Notes: generated by a model not told the origin, from the letters alone. Positions 9,649-19,182 are shown, counted from the first letter of the stretch. The stretch: 64,000 nucleotides of DNA from CAYGDP01 sp964348665 (GCA_964348665.1 CAYGDP010000007.1:124001-188000), one strand, 5' to 3'. Numbers and translations are program-made.

Positions 9649-11127
9649 TTAGGCAATGATCTCTTTGATTACCTCGCCGTGGTCCTGGTCGAGGCGTTTG
9701 CGGCCTGGAATTTCGAGTTTGTGAGAATTGAGACCGAGGAGATGAAGAGTGGTGGCGTGAATGTCGGTGATGTAATGCGGTTTTTCAACCGCGTAGAAGC
9801 CTAGCTCGTCCGTCGCGCCGTGGACAATGCCCCCTTTGACTCCGCCTCCCGCCAGCCATGCGCAGAATCCCTGCGGATGATGATCACGACCCGTTCCCTC
9901 GGCCCCAGGCGACCGTCCGAACTCCGTGCCCCAGACGACGAGCGTGTCCTTGAGCATGCCGCGTTGCTTGAGGTCTTTGAGCATGCCCGCGATTGGTAAA
10001 TCAATTTCCTCGGCGAGCTTGGTATGATTGGATTTGATTTCGGAATGGGCGTCCCACGCGCCACCGCCGCCACCCCCATGAAAAATCTGCACGAACCTTA
10101 CCCCACGCTCGACCAGTCGCCGTGCAGCCAGACATTTCTGGCCAAAATCCTTCGTCGCAGGTTTGTCGAGACCGTAAAGCGCGCGAGTCGGCTCGGTCTC
10201 TTTATCGAGCTGTAGAGTTTCGGGAACGGACGTTTGCATCTGGAATGCCAGTTCGTAGGACTTGATGCGGGCGCGAAGATTTTTGTCGTCGGGATAATCT
10301 ATCCCCGCCAGCGTGTTGAGCTTGCCGAGCAGGCTCAAGTTCTCCGTTTGCTGTTCTGCACTGACCGCGCCTCCTGCGGGCGCGATGAAAGGCAGCGGAT
10401 TTTTTGGATCAACATTGAGCCGCACGCCAGCGTATTCGGGGCCGAGATATGACGCGCCATGCGTCCACGACCCTCCGCAACAATCGCCTGTCGGCACACC
10501 GAGCACGACGTATTCGGGCAGATTCTCGTTCATCGTGCCCAGCCCGTAACAAACCCAAGAACCGAGAGTCGGATGCGCGCCTTCGCGGACGTGACGACCC
10601 GTGTGAAAGGTCAGTTGCGCACCGTGATCGTTGTCAATCGTCCAGAGTGACCGCACCACGGCGAGATCATCGGCACATTCACCGATGTGTTTGAACCAAT
10701 CGCCGACGACCAATCCGCTCTGGCCGTATTGTTTGTGGCCCGTTTGCAGCGGCATGATGACTTTGCGATTGCCATGCTGCGGATTTCCCGAAACGATGTT
10801 CTTACCAATTTTTTGCGGATCAAGCACGTCCTTGAACGGCGTGTCCTCGATGGATTTTCCCGCATATTGATTGAGCACGGGTTTCACGTCGAAACTCTCG
10901 AGATGACTGACGCCGCCGCAGAGAAAAATCCAAATAACCGACTTGGTGCGCGGCGGGAATTGCGGTTTGCCGTCGGGCGCGCGATACGCCTCCTCGCCGA
11001 GGGCGATTTCGTCGCGGAACAGCATCGCACTCAACGCCAGTCCCGTGAATCCCATGCCTGTATCCACGAGGAACGATCGCCGCGTCACGCCCTTGCATCC
11101 GCAGCCCTCTGGTCGTTTCAATTTCAT
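9649..11127 (-). CDS. DUF1501 Tat-exported protein (sulfatase-like fold)
   Basis: 492 residues. A twin-arginine signal (GVTRRSFLVDTGMGFTGLAL, about residues 13-32) predicts folded export. The body matches DUF1501, a family distantly related to sulfatases/alkaline phosphatases: VIWIFLCGGVSHLESFDVKP, GDWFKHIGECADDLAVVRS, FVQIFHGGGGGGAWDAHSEI, VVWGTEFGRSPGAEGTGRDH and YITDIHATTLHLLGL. It lies 7 bp downstream of the PSD1 gene in the same operon; this pair is one of the commonest linked pairs in Planctomycetes and Verrucomicrobia. The biochemical role of DUF1501 is not established; action with the PSD1 cytochrome on a periplasmic substrate is inference. Confidence 0.93.
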   Translation of the reverse strand: MKLKRPEGCGCKGVTRRSFLVDTGMGFTGLALSAMLFRDEIALGEEAYRAPDGKPQFPPRTKSVIWIFLCGGVSHLESFDVKPVLNQYAGKSIEDTPFKDVLDPQKIGKNIVSGNPQHGNRKVIMPLQTGHKQYGQSGLVVGDWFKHIGECADDLAVVRSLWTIDNDHGAQLTFHTGRHVREGAHPTLGSWVCYGLGTMNENLPEYVVLGVPTGDCCGGSWTHGASYLGPEYAGVRLNVDPKNPLPFIAPAGGAVSAEQQTENLSLLGKLNTLAGIDYPDDKNLRARIKSYELAFQMQTSVPETLQLDKETEPTRALYGLDKPATKDFGQKCLAARRLVERGVRFVQIFHGGGGGGAWDAHSEIKSNHTKLAEEIDLPIAGMLKDLKQRGMLKDTLVVWGTEFGRSPGAEGTGRDHHPQGFCAWLAGGGVKGGIVHGATDELGFYAVEKPHYITDIHATTLHLLGLNSHKLEIPGRKRLDQDHGEVIKEIIA

Positions 11128-11134
11128 TTCGGTC

Positions 11135-13840
11135 TCACCGTATCGTCACAAAATCATTTTGGTTGAACAACACCAGCACCAGATTCTCCCGCGCTCTAAG
11201 CTTAGCTTCCGCAGGCTTGCGCAAAAAGTCAACGCAGAGTTTCGCTTCGTCGGCCCTGGCGCGACGCACCAAGACGCGCTCGAACGCGCGCGCCACGAAC
11301 CGCGCGTCATCCTCGCCCACCTCGGCGGCGAGAGTGGCGGTCAGCGCGCGGGATTTTTCGATGACAAGTTCGCTGTTGGCCAGCGCGAGCGCCTGCTGCG
11401 GCATTACCGTCGGTTTACGCTCGTAACACTCGACCACACTCGGTCCGTCGAAGATTTTCAGAAACTCAACCTCCTTCTCTGCCGCCAGCCGCAAATAGAT
11501 ACTGCGGCGTTTCGAGACGAGCCCTTGTTTGCAGTCCACTTCTGGGCCGCCCATGGTCGCGTCGATCTGGCCGCTGACAAAGAGCACGTTGTCGCGCACC
11601 AACTCGGCTTCCATTCGCCGCGAGTTCATGCGCCAGAGATATTTGTTGTCCGGATCAATCTTCGCGCTGGCTGCGTCGGGGCGCGAGTCCATGCGATAGG
11701 TGCTGCTGGTGACGATGAGCCGATGCATCTGTTTCATGCTCCAGCCGCGCGCCATGAACTCCGCCGCCAGCCAGTCGAGCAACTGCGGATGGGTCGGGGG
11801 TTGTCCTTTCGAGCCAAAGTCGGTCACCGTCGGCACGAGCGCCTGTCCGAAGTGACGCGCCCAAATGTGGTTCATCGCCACGCGCGCCGCGAGCGGATTC
11901 TCGGCGCTGGTGATCCAGCGTGCAAACGCGAGCCGCCGTCCGCTGCTGGTGGCGGGATACGTATCCTGCGGACGCGGTTTGTAGGACGTGGTGGGAGGCG
12001 CGGCGCATTGCTTTTCAGCTTCGGCAAAAACTTTCTCCGCCTCAACGGTTTTCTTTTTGGTTTCTTCCACCGCCTTCGCCGCGGCGTCCGCAGCGTTTTT
12101 TTTTGTGGCCTTTTCCGCTTCAGGCGCGACCTCGACGGCTTTCGCGGCGGCATCGGCTTTAGATTGCGAGTCCGTTTGTGCGACCTGCGCTTGGTGCAGT
12201 TTCAATTTCGCGTCGAGCGCGGCGAGTTGACGTTGCGCGGTGGCAGCGTCGGTCGCGGTTAGTTTCCATTCTTCGGATTCCGTTTTGCCCTCGTCTTCCA
12301 GTTGCTCGGCCTTGATGCTGGCCACCAGCGATGCGTGCTGTGCCTCGGCGATGGAGATTTTAATTTCCTGTGCCTTGATTTTTTCGGGCGTGGCCTTTGC
12401 ATCGGCTTTGAGTTTTTTCATCGCGGCTCGTTCTTTCGAAACTTCTGTCTCGCTGGCGGCAATCTGGTCGCGAAAGACAAAGTCGCGCTTATTGGGATAG
12501 GCAGCGAAGCGGGGCAAGTGGACTGGCGCGATGCGAAGCGTGCCGCCCCAAAGCACGGGCAGAGCGGGTTCAAAAACTTTGCTTTTGTCGGGATGCCGAT
12601 CATCGCCGCGCGGGAGAAAATACGTCGCGGCTTTGAGGTCGGCATCAAAGGCGCGCACGAGCCCGTTCTTTTTGGTGTCGAATTCACCCGCCACGCGGTC
12701 GGTGCGGACATTGTGCGGCTCGAAGACGGCGCGCAATTGATAGTACTCGCGCTGCGAGATCGGGTCGTGCATGTGATCGTGGCACTTGGCACAACCCATC
12801 GTGATACCGAGAAATGCCTGTGAAGTATGCTTAACGGTGTCCTCGATCCACTGTTCGCGGCTTAGCATTTTGTAATTGCGCACCAAGAAACCCGTCGCGC
12901 GCAAGGCGTCCGTGTCTTCAGGCACGAGTTCGTCGGCGGCAAGCAGCTCGAGGATCATGCGATCGTAACTTTTGTCGCGGTTGAGAGACTCAACCGTCCA
13001 ATCACGCCAGCGCCAGATGTGCGGCTGGCTGTCACGAATTTGATTGCCCTCCGCCCAGCCCGCCCAATCGCTGTAACGCCAGATATCCAACCAATGCCGT
13101 CCCCATCGCTCGCCGTAACGCGGGTCGGCCAGTAGTCGGGCCACGACACGCTCGTAGGCATCGGGTAATTTGTCATTTTCAAACGCTGCAAGTTCCTCGG
13201 GTGTCGGCGAGAGACCGATCAGGTCAAGCGTAACGCGCCGCAACAAAACCTCCTTCGCCGCTTCAGGTCGCGGCTTGAGCTTGCGCGCATCGCGCTCGGC
13301 GGCGATGAATGCGTCAATCGGATTGCGAACCCATTTCGCGTTGTGTGTCTTTGGAACAGGCGGGCGTTGGACAGTCTCAAACGGTTGCCAGCGATACGAC
13401 GCGAGGAATTTTTCAAGCTCCCTCTGTCGCGCCGTCGCGCCGCGCAATTCCACGCGGGTCGGTTTGTCTGCCGCGTCACCGGGGGCGTGGCCGAGCAGCA
13501 ATTCGATCTCGTTCGATACGCCGTCGCCGTCTGCGTCCTCGTGCGCAATGAATTTCAATCGTGTTGCAATGTCAGCCTTCCTGGCATCCGCGCGCAATTC
13601 CGCTCCGAGTTGTCTCAATCGCGCGCCGAAGGGATTGTGGGGAAATTCGTCGAGATTTTCAGGCGCGTGGTCGAGTTTTGCGGGTTGATGGCAAGTAACA
13701 CAATCGTTTAAGGACACAGGCAAAAATTTCTCGTAATGACGCGCCAGCGCCGCTTTATTGGCTGGTGTGGCAGTCGCAGATGTTACCAGCAACATTAACC
13801 CAAATACCTTGAATCCCCATTTCCACCGTCGCGCATTCAT
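11135..13840 (-). CDS. PSD1-type cytochrome c/DUF1549/DUF1553 protein
   Basis: 901 residues with an N-terminal signal peptide (KWGFKVFGLMLLVTSATA). A cytochrome-like CVTCHQ haem site lies near residue 47. The DUF1549 region (NPIDAFIAAERDARKLKPRP to about 330) contains a second haem-like motif, CAKCHDH. The C-terminal DUF1553 region begins at SSGRRLAFARWITSAENPLAARV and has ARHFGQALV...TDFGSKG and HRLIVTSSTYR. Between them (about 460-610) is a long Lys/Ala/Glu-rich predicted coiled coil. An EF-hand-like DADGDGVSNEIE follows the first haem. Together with DUF1501 it forms a two-gene exported unit. Function unknown; redox or glycan-linked roles are inferred from the haem sites only. Confidence 0.92.
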   Translation of the reverse strand: MNARRWKWGFKVFGLMLLVTSATATPANKAALARHYEKFLPVSLNDCVTCHQPAKLDHAPENLDEFPHNPFGARLRQLGAELRADARKADIATRLKFIAHEDADGDGVSNEIELLLGHAPGDAADKPTRVELRGATARQRELEKFLASYRWQPFETVQRPPVPKTHNAKWVRNPIDAFIAAERDARKLKPRPEAAKEVLLRRVTLDLIGLSPTPEELAAFENDKLPDAYERVVARLLADPRYGERWGRHWLDIWRYSDWAGWAEGNQIRDSQPHIWRWRDWTVESLNRDKSYDRMILELLAADELVPEDTDALRATGFLVRNYKMLSREQWIEDTVKHTSQAFLGITMGCAKCHDHMHDPISQREYYQLRAVFEPHNVRTDRVAGEFDTKKNGLVRAFDADLKAATYFLPRGDDRHPDKSKVFEPALPVLWGGTLRIAPVHLPRFAAYPNKRDFVFRDQIAASETEVSKERAAMKKLKADAKATPEKIKAQEIKISIAEAQHASLVASIKAEQLEDEGKTESEEWKLTATDAATAQRQLAALDAKLKLHQAQVAQTDSQSKADAAAKAVEVAPEAEKATKKNAADAAAKAVEETKKKTVEAEKVFAEAEKQCAAPPTTSYKPRPQDTYPATSSGRRLAFARWITSAENPLAARVAMNHIWARHFGQALVPTVTDFGSKGQPPTHPQLLDWLAAEFMARGWSMKQMHRLIVTSSTYRMDSRPDAASAKIDPDNKYLWRMNSRRMEAELVRDNVLFVSGQIDATMGGPEVDCKQGLVSKRRSIYLRLAAEKEVEFLKIFDGPSVVECYERKPTVMPQQALALANSELVIEKSRALTATLAAEVGEDDARFVARAFERVLVRRARADEAKLCVDFLRKPAEAKLRARENLVLVLFNQNDFVTIR

Positions 13841-13867
13841 GTCACTTGGAGTATTATAGCACGAATC

Positions 13868-14674
13868 ATGATCCAGAAGTCCAGAAATGAAAGAGTCGAT
13901 ATCCTCACGCTTTGGATAGCGATGTTGATGGCAAGCGCCCTAGTATCCTCCTTGGCAGAAGAAAAGCCTAAAGCCGCGAAAAAATCCCCTTGGGTCGCGC
14001 TCGATATCACAACGGGCTGCAACGCGGATGTCATCAACACGCACACGCATATCGCCCGCGACGTATTCAATGCTCCGCAGCAGTCTGGTTGGGCAACGAC
14101 AAAATTATTGGATCAAGGCGGCGGCGTCGAGCAAGGCATCCCCGATGATGGGTTGATTGAAATACCCGGGGCCGATCCAAAAGGTTTTCTCCATGCGCTT
14201 GTCGGCAAAGAAAAAAATGCCCTTCTCATCACCGATCCGCAGGGACGATTGCCGAATGCGATAAAGATCGTTCTACCCAAGGATCAGCGCGCTAAATATT
14301 CCAAGGTAACGGTTCTGCACGCCAGCTGTTTTGGAGACGGCGAGATTCTCGCAACGCTGCACTACGACCGTGGCGCCGATGGTGTGCTGACCTTGAACGT
14401 TCTCAACTGGCTCTTGGAAAATCGGAACCTGCAGATGTTGCCGGACCAAATGGAAGCAGTCAAGACTCAGCGGGTTTCACGCGGGTCCGTGCTCGATGTC
14501 GTCGCGAGAATGACGTCGCAGACGTTCGAAGTCGACCCGAAACGCGCGCTGCAATCCATTACGTTTGCCCGGAAATCCAATACCGCGACCACGGCGCAAG
14601 GTGAAGACGCGGCGGGAAATTTTACCGTCGGAATTTTCGCCGTCAGCGCGTTGCCCGCCGCTGGCAGAAAATAG
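13868..14674 (+). CDS. Exported protein homologous to the ectodomain of the adjacent Ser/Thr kinase
   Basis: 268 residues; residues about 12-31 (LTLWIAMLMASALVSSLAEE) form a signal peptide. From residue 45 on it aligns with residues 420-640 of the kinase at 14820: DITTGCNADVINTHTH with DLAENFNADVISSPAH; IPDDGLIEIPGADPKGFLHA with LPDDGRLPIPETDPIGYFHL; LPKDQRAKYSKVTVL with LPRDKQGRYDRVALL; LHYDRG with AHYDRG; and GIFAVSALPA with AILAVSGQPA. The pair thus shares an unnamed beta-rich domain, one copy free and one membrane-tethered. I do not recognise the domain. Only 27 bp separate its ATG from the divergent PSD1 start; a later start at Met19 or Met21 is possible. Confidence 0.75.
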   Translation: MIQKSRNERVDILTLWIAMLMASALVSSLAEEKPKAAKKSPWVALDITTGCNADVINTHTHIARDVFNAPQQSGWATTKLLDQGGGVEQGIPDDGLIEIPGADPKGFLHALVGKEKNALLITDPQGRLPNAIKIVLPKDQRAKYSKVTVLHASCFGDGEILATLHYDRGADGVLTLNVLNWLLENRNLQMLPDQMEAVKTQRVSRGSVLDVVARMTSQTFEVDPKRALQSITFARKSNTATTAQGEDAAGNFTVGIFAVSALPAAGRK

Positions 14675-14819
14675 AGGTTAATTCCGATGCAATCTCACCA
14701 ACAGTCCGCGTCAGGATTCATTTTTTTGCGTACCAGATGCCAAAACGCAAATCGTAGAAAACGGATTCGGTGATCGCCGTCTTGCGTGTGACTTGGCGCG
14801 CTGGTAGAGTGTTGGCACG

Positions 14820-16757
14820 ATGTCGGATGACGCTTCATCGCCAGCCGCTCCCTCTCGCGAGCCGCGCGTGGGGGATTATCTCGGCCATTTTTATCTCGAG
14901 AAAAAACTCGGCGAAGGAGGCATGGGCGTCGTGTATAAAGCCCAGGATACCTCACTGGGACGATTGGTCGCCATCAAGGTCTTGAGCCGCGACCGCGTGG
15001 CAAACGAGGAGTTTGTGCAGCGATTCGTTGCCGAGGCGCAGGCCGTCGCCAAACTCAATCATCTCAATATCATCCGCGTCCATTTCATCGGTCAGCAGAA
15101 TAACGTGGTCTTTTTCGCGATGGAATACGTCGAGGGTCGCGCCCTGGATTCGATCCTGCGCGAGCGCAAACAACTCGATGAACGGGAAGCAATCGATTAT
15201 ATCCGTCAATCCGCCGAAGGACTTCGACACGCGCACCAGAACGGGATCATTCATCGCGATATCAAACCCGCCAATCTCATGCTCACTCCGTTTGGCGAAG
15301 TGAAAGTCACCGACTTCGGTCTTGCCAAAAATGTCGGTGGTAACCATGGCATTTCGATCACCTCCGCGCCGACCGTGATGGGCACGCCCCAATATATGAG
15401 TCCGGAACAAGCACAAGCCAAACGCCTCGATCATCGCAGCGATATCTACAGCCTCGGCGCCACGCTCTACCATCTGCTTGCTGGCAAACCTCCGTTTGAA
15501 GGCGAGGACGCTGTCGCCACGATGCTGATGCACATCAGCGATCCGCTCAAGCCCATCACCATTTTTAACCCCGATGTGACCGGTCCTGTGCAGCGCATCA
15601 TTCGCCGCATGATGGCCAAAGACGTAAAGGAACGTTACCAAACTTACGACGAGTTGTTGGTGGACATTAATAATTATCTTACCGGCCCGACGCCGACCGT
15701 CGTCCGGCATGGCGCCGGACCCCAAACCGTCCCACTCGCGCCTGCATCCGTGCTTCAAGCAATGCAAGCTGCCGGGGAAGCCCAGGCCGCCGCGTCCGCG
15801 GCAGAAGAAGCTGCCCCATCTCAACCCATTGCCGAATCGGAGCCCGTTGCGGCGTCCCCCCCCACCACGCGTCCCCGCATTGGAATGTCCACGGCCGCCG
15901 CCGAACCCGTCAGCGAACCCGTCACCGTTTCCGTCTCATTCGACCGTTCCACCGCAATGTGGATTGGTGGCATCGTCGTGGCATTCATCATCGGATTTTT
16001 CATCGGCCGCTCCACCGGAGGCGGTGGGAAGAAAACGGATGCGATTCCACCGCCCTCGCAAGCGCCCGCCCCACAAGGCTACGTGCAGTTCGATCTAGCA
16101 GAGAATTTCAACGCCGATGTTATCAGTAGCCCGGCTCATTTGGCGCAGGATAATTTTGGCGTCGGCGAAAAACAATTCAGTCTCGTCACCCGCAGCGTGC
16201 TGATGAAACAGGGAATTGACGAGCCCGGATTGCCCGATGACGGACGCCTGCCGATCCCGGAGACCGATCCCATCGGCTATTTTCACCTGCGCGGCGCGGG
16301 TCGAAACGCGATTCTTCTTTCCGCGTTGGGTGAGAACGCCGCGAATGCCGAACTCCCCCGCGACAAACAAGGCCGCTACGACCGCGTGGCGTTGCTTTTT
16401 GCCCCCGCGTCTGGCGAAGGAATTTTCGTGGTCACCGCCCATTATGATCGCGGCCAACCGCAGGTTTTTGAACTGGCCACGCATGAAAGTGTCGCCTCGG
16501 AAATCAAAGGCTCCTTTATGCGCCCCGCGTCCGTCGTGCGCACCAGACTCTACTCGCACGGGGACGCCACGCTGACATCGTCGGTCGAAGTTTTCAGCCA
16601 TCGGATTCGTCTCGAATCCAATCGCAAACTGCAAGCCTTCGCCTTTGCCATCAAACCCATCCGTAAAGAAACCTCCTTCGCCCCCAATCCCGGTCGCGAC
16701 AAACCGTTCGCGGTCGCCATCCTCGCCGTTAGCGGCCAACCTGCGGAGGTAAAATGA
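14820..16757 (+). CDS. Transmembrane Ser/Thr protein kinase with paralogous ectodomain
   Basis: 645 residues. The cytoplasmic Hanks-type kinase domain (about 19-288) is complete: GEGGMGVVYK P-loop, catalytic Lys53 in VAIKV, HRDIKPANLM (Asp147, Asn152), DFG 165-167, GTPQYMSPEQ activation segment and DIYSLG. A Pro/Ala-rich linker (290-375) leads to one membrane helix (about 379-396, MWIGGIVVAFIIGFFIG). Outside lies the domain 420-645 shared with the upstream secreted protein. The architecture parallels PknB-like sensors, but the ectodomain is not PASTA or PQQ. I infer that it phosphorylates cytoplasmic targets in response to an extracytoplasmic ligand or to its secreted homologue. It follows the 13868 gene by 145 bp on the same strand. 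Confidence 0.93.
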   Translation: MSDDASSPAAPSREPRVGDYLGHFYLEKKLGEGGMGVVYKAQDTSLGRLVAIKVLSRDRVANEEFVQRFVAEAQAVAKLNHLNIIRVHFIGQQNNVVFFAMEYVEGRALDSILRERKQLDEREAIDYIRQSAEGLRHAHQNGIIHRDIKPANLMLTPFGEVKVTDFGLAKNVGGNHGISITSAPTVMGTPQYMSPEQAQAKRLDHRSDIYSLGATLYHLLAGKPPFEGEDAVATMLMHISDPLKPITIFNPDVTGPVQRIIRRMMAKDVKERYQTYDELLVDINNYLTGPTPTVVRHGAGPQTVPLAPASVLQAMQAAGEAQAAASAAEEAAPSQPIAESEPVAASPPTTRPRIGMSTAAAEPVSEPVTVSVSFDRSTAMWIGGIVVAFIIGFFIGRSTGGGGKKTDAIPPPSQAPAPQGYVQFDLAENFNADVISSPAHLAQDNFGVGEKQFSLVTRSVLMKQGIDEPGLPDDGRLPIPETDPIGYFHLRGAGRNAILLSALGENAANAELPRDKQGRYDRVALLFAPASGEGIFVVTAHYDRGQPQVFELATHESVASEIKGSFMRPASVVRTRLYSHGDATLTSSVEVFSHRIRLESNRKLQAFAFAIKPIRKETSFAPNPGRDKPFAVAILAVSGQPAEVK

Positions 16758-16809
16758 ATGAAGAGGAGTATTTCGCGTCGAACCAGCTAACTTTCTGGCG
16801 GGCAAAAAA

Positions 16810-17490
16810 ATGAAGCGACTTGTTTTGATTTTAGGATGGGCGCTGGCCTGCTGCACATTGGCGGCGGAGATTCGCGATCCGAATGTAATCTACTTCGACG
16901 AGATCGGCGTACCATCACCAGCGGTGCGCGCGACTCGCCAGAGCGGCATTTGCACCGCGCCAAACCTGCAGAGCGCGCTCTGGACGTTGCACAAAGGACA
17001 GCCCGTCCTGTTACTTGGGTGGAGCGAACAAGCGCTTTATGTCGAGGCGCGCACCAATGTCGGCGTCACCCGCGGCTGGGTAGACCCCGGTGCGATGGAA
17101 CAACCGGCGGGAAAGACGCTGACCGATTGGAAACGCCGGTTCGCTGCCTTGCAGGATCGCCGCGCGTTGATGGCGCAGAAAAAAATCGGGGTCGGATTCA
17201 GCCGCGAAGAAGTCACGACGGTCTTTGGCAAACCCGATCGTGTGGAAGTCTATGTGATCGGCAAAGTGCGACAGGAAGACTGGACTTATTATATAACCGC
17301 GCCACAGTCGTTCTATGAGTACTACATAGACTCGTTTGGACGCTCGGTGATCAACCGGAGTTACACTCAAAACGTCGCCGTCGGCAGCCGAACGGTGATT
17401 CTGCAAAATGATAAAGTCGTAGCCTACCGCGAAGACACCCCCAAGATCGATCGTAGTCCCCGGCCGGTGTTTATTGGGTATCAACGATAG
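16810..17490 (+). CDS. Exported SH3-like protein with BamE-like segment
   Basis: 226 residues. The N-terminus RLVLILGWALACCTLAAE is a signal peptide; the two cysteines do not form a clean lipobox. Residues about 45-95 (QPVLLLGWSEQALYVEARTN...GWVDPGAM) look like an SH3-like barrel, and about 130-190 (VGFSREEVTTVFGKPDRVEVY...YYIDSFGRSVINR) resemble a SmpA/BamE-type outer-membrane-assembly fold. It follows the kinase gene after 52 bp on the same strand and may be co-transcribed. Function unknown. Confidence 0.7.
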   Translation: MKRLVLILGWALACCTLAAEIRDPNVIYFDEIGVPSPAVRATRQSGICTAPNLQSALWTLHKGQPVLLLGWSEQALYVEARTNVGVTRGWVDPGAMEQPAGKTLTDWKRRFAALQDRRALMAQKKIGVGFSREEVTTVFGKPDRVEVYVIGKVRQEDWTYYITAPQSFYEYYIDSFGRSVINRSYTQNVAVGSRTVILQNDKVVAYREDTPKIDRSPRPVFIGYQR

Positions 17491-17507
17491 CGCGGCAAGC
17501 GCCGCGA

Positions 17508-18149
17508 TTACCGAAGATGCGGCGCAAGAATCGAATCCCACAACTTATACCCCTCGGCGTTGAGATGGAGGCCGTCCTTTTGGAATAGCTCCGGGCGCGG
17601 TTTGCCGTCCTCACCGAGCATCGGGGTGAAGATGTCCACATACAGCAGTCGTTTGTCGCGTTTACAAGTCTCCTGGATTTTTTCATTGGCCGATTTCATT
17701 TTTTCAACCAACGCCAACCGTTGAATGCTGGGTTTGATGGCAATGTAGGTGATTTTTGCTTCGGGCAGCGCGTCGTGGATCTTTTTCACGAATGCTGAAA
17801 AATCCGCAGCGACATGGTCCGGCTTTTTCCCCGATGCAATGTCGTTGTCGCCCGCGTACAGCACGACCATGCGCGGTTTGTGGGGGATCACGATGCGGTC
17901 GGCAAATGTCACCGAGTCAGCCAGTTGCGACCCGCCGAACCCGCGATTGACGGCGGGCAGTTCAGGGAACGACTTCTTGAGATTCCAGAGCCGAATGCTG
18001 GAGCTGCCCACAAAGACAATCCCGCCCTGCGGTGGCAGGTCTTTCTTGTCGCGCTCTTCGAAGGCGCGGATGTCTTTTTCCCATTTGTTATCTTGTGCAG
18101 CGAGGGTCCCGGCCAACAGAACGATGGCGAAGTGGAGAAATAGTTTCAT
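17508..18149 (-). CDS. Exported SGNH/GDSL-family hydrolase
   Basis: 213 residues from the Met at 18149, chosen because KLFLHFAIVLLAGTLAAQD is a good signal peptide; the frame remains open further upstream to 18284 without such a signal. SGNH blocks: I, FVGSSSIRLW (Ser nucleophile; GSSS instead of GDS); II, NRGFGGS; III, YAGDNDIA; V, KDGLHLNAEGY (Asp/His). These define a periplasmic esterase, such as a carbohydrate acetylesterase; the substrate is unknown. It lies 10 bp downstream of apbE, so is probably the third gene of that operon. Confidence 0.88.
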   Translation of the reverse strand: MKLFLHFAIVLLAGTLAAQDNKWEKDIRAFEERDKKDLPPQGGIVFVGSSSIRLWNLKKSFPELPAVNRGFGGSQLADSVTFADRIVIPHKPRMVVLYAGDNDIASGKKPDHVAADFSAFVKKIHDALPEAKITYIAIKPSIQRLALVEKMKSANEKIQETCKRDKRLLYVDIFTPMLGEDGKPRPELFQKDGLHLNAEGYKLWDSILAPHLR

Positions 18150-18159
18150 GTTGATGATT

Positions 18160-19182
18160 CTACTCGCGGCCCGACTCTGTGCCGAGAGGAAAAGTGGACG
18201 TGGATTTTTCTTCGTACCCGCGGTCGCCACGCACGATGAACAGAGCCGCGAGCCGTTCGCGTTCCGCAAATTCAAATCCTTCATTCGGTCCTAAAACCAT
18301 CAACGCCGTCGCCAACGCGTCCGCGCGCGCGCACGAATCGGCCACCACGCTGACCGACGCGAGCGCGTTCGCAACAGGGCGCCCGGTGCGCGGATCAATC
18401 GTGTGCGAGTAATGCCGGCCGTCTTGCTCGAAAAACTTCCGGTAATCGCCGCTAGTCGCCAGGGCGCGGGCGCGGAGTTCAATTGTACGCTGAATCTTTC
18501 GCACGTTCGCGACAGGCGATTCAATCCCCACGCGCCATGGGCGACCGAGATGACTTTGTCCTCGCGCGCGCAGCTCGCCGCCGAGTTCAATCAGATAATC
18601 GCGATAACCCATCGTGTCGAGTTTGTGCGCCAGTAAATCCACCGCGTAGCCCGGCGCGATCCCGTTCACATCCACGGTCAACCTGGGCGTGGTCTTGCGC
18701 AGCGCCGGCGGGGACAGGCGCACATCCAGAAATTGGTGTCCGACGCTTTGCCGCGCTGCGGCGATGGTTTCGTTTGTGGGAATTGCGCTGTGGCGCTTTA
18801 TGCCAAAGCCCCAAAGATTGACCAGAGGCGCAATGGTCACGTCGAACGCGCCGGTGGTAAGATGGCTGATCGCTTGCGCCTCGGCAAGCACGCGCGCGGC
18901 GGCGTCGCTCACCGCGAACCAATCGTCGTCACGAGACTCATTGAATCGTGACAACTCTGAATCAGGATGATACGTCGAGAGCTTTTTTTCGAAGCAGTCG
19001 AGGAGTGTTTGGAGATCGCGCGCCAATTCCGTGGCCGACGCGGGCGACTGCGCGAGCGTGATCGAATAGGTCGTGCCCATCGTTGGACCGGAGATCGTCA
19101 ATGGTGTCGGAGCATCGGGTTGATCGGAAAACCATACCCACAGGCCGATAAGGGCGCAAAGAAGTGGCGGGGCGTATTTCAT
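18160..19182 (-). CDS. apbE: FAD:protein FMN transferase (ApbE family)
   Basis: 340 residues from the ATG at 19182, which overlaps the stop of the preceding gene by 4 bp. A signal/anchor segment (MKYAPPLLCALIGLWVWF) places it outside the membrane. ApbE moves FMN from FAD onto Thr/Ser of target flavoproteins. Family motifs: SGPTMGTTYSI, LSTYHPDSELSRFN, TTGAFDVTIAPLVNLWGFG, VDVNGIAPGYAVD, GGELRARG and SHTIDPRTGRPV, with the C-terminal DSCARADALATALMVLG metal-binding segment. In the classic GIAKGYAVD motif the Lys is Pro here. The target is almost certainly the upstream FMN-binding protein. Confidence 0.92.
   Translation of the reverse strand: MKYAPPLLCALIGLWVWFSDQPDAPTPLTISGPTMGTTYSITLAQSPASATELARDLQTLLDCFEKKLSTYHPDSELSRFNESRDDDWFAVSDAAARVLAEAQAISHLTTGAFDVTIAPLVNLWGFGIKRHSAIPTNETIAAARQSVGHQFLDVRLSPPALRKTTPRLTVDVNGIAPGYAVDLLAHKLDTMGYRDYLIELGGELRARGQSHLGRPWRVGIESPVANVRKIQRTIELRARALATSGDYRKFFEQDGRHYSHTIDPRTGRPVANALASVSVVADSCARADALATALMVLGPNEGFEFAERERLAALFIVRGDRGYEEKSTSTFPLGTESGRE

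Noticed and set aside
10943..12262. 439-codon plus-strand open frame opposite the DUF1501/PSD1 genes
   Set aside because: It is the antisense of two well-supported genes; composition is Arg/Phe/His-rich with no domain and no ribosome-binding site.
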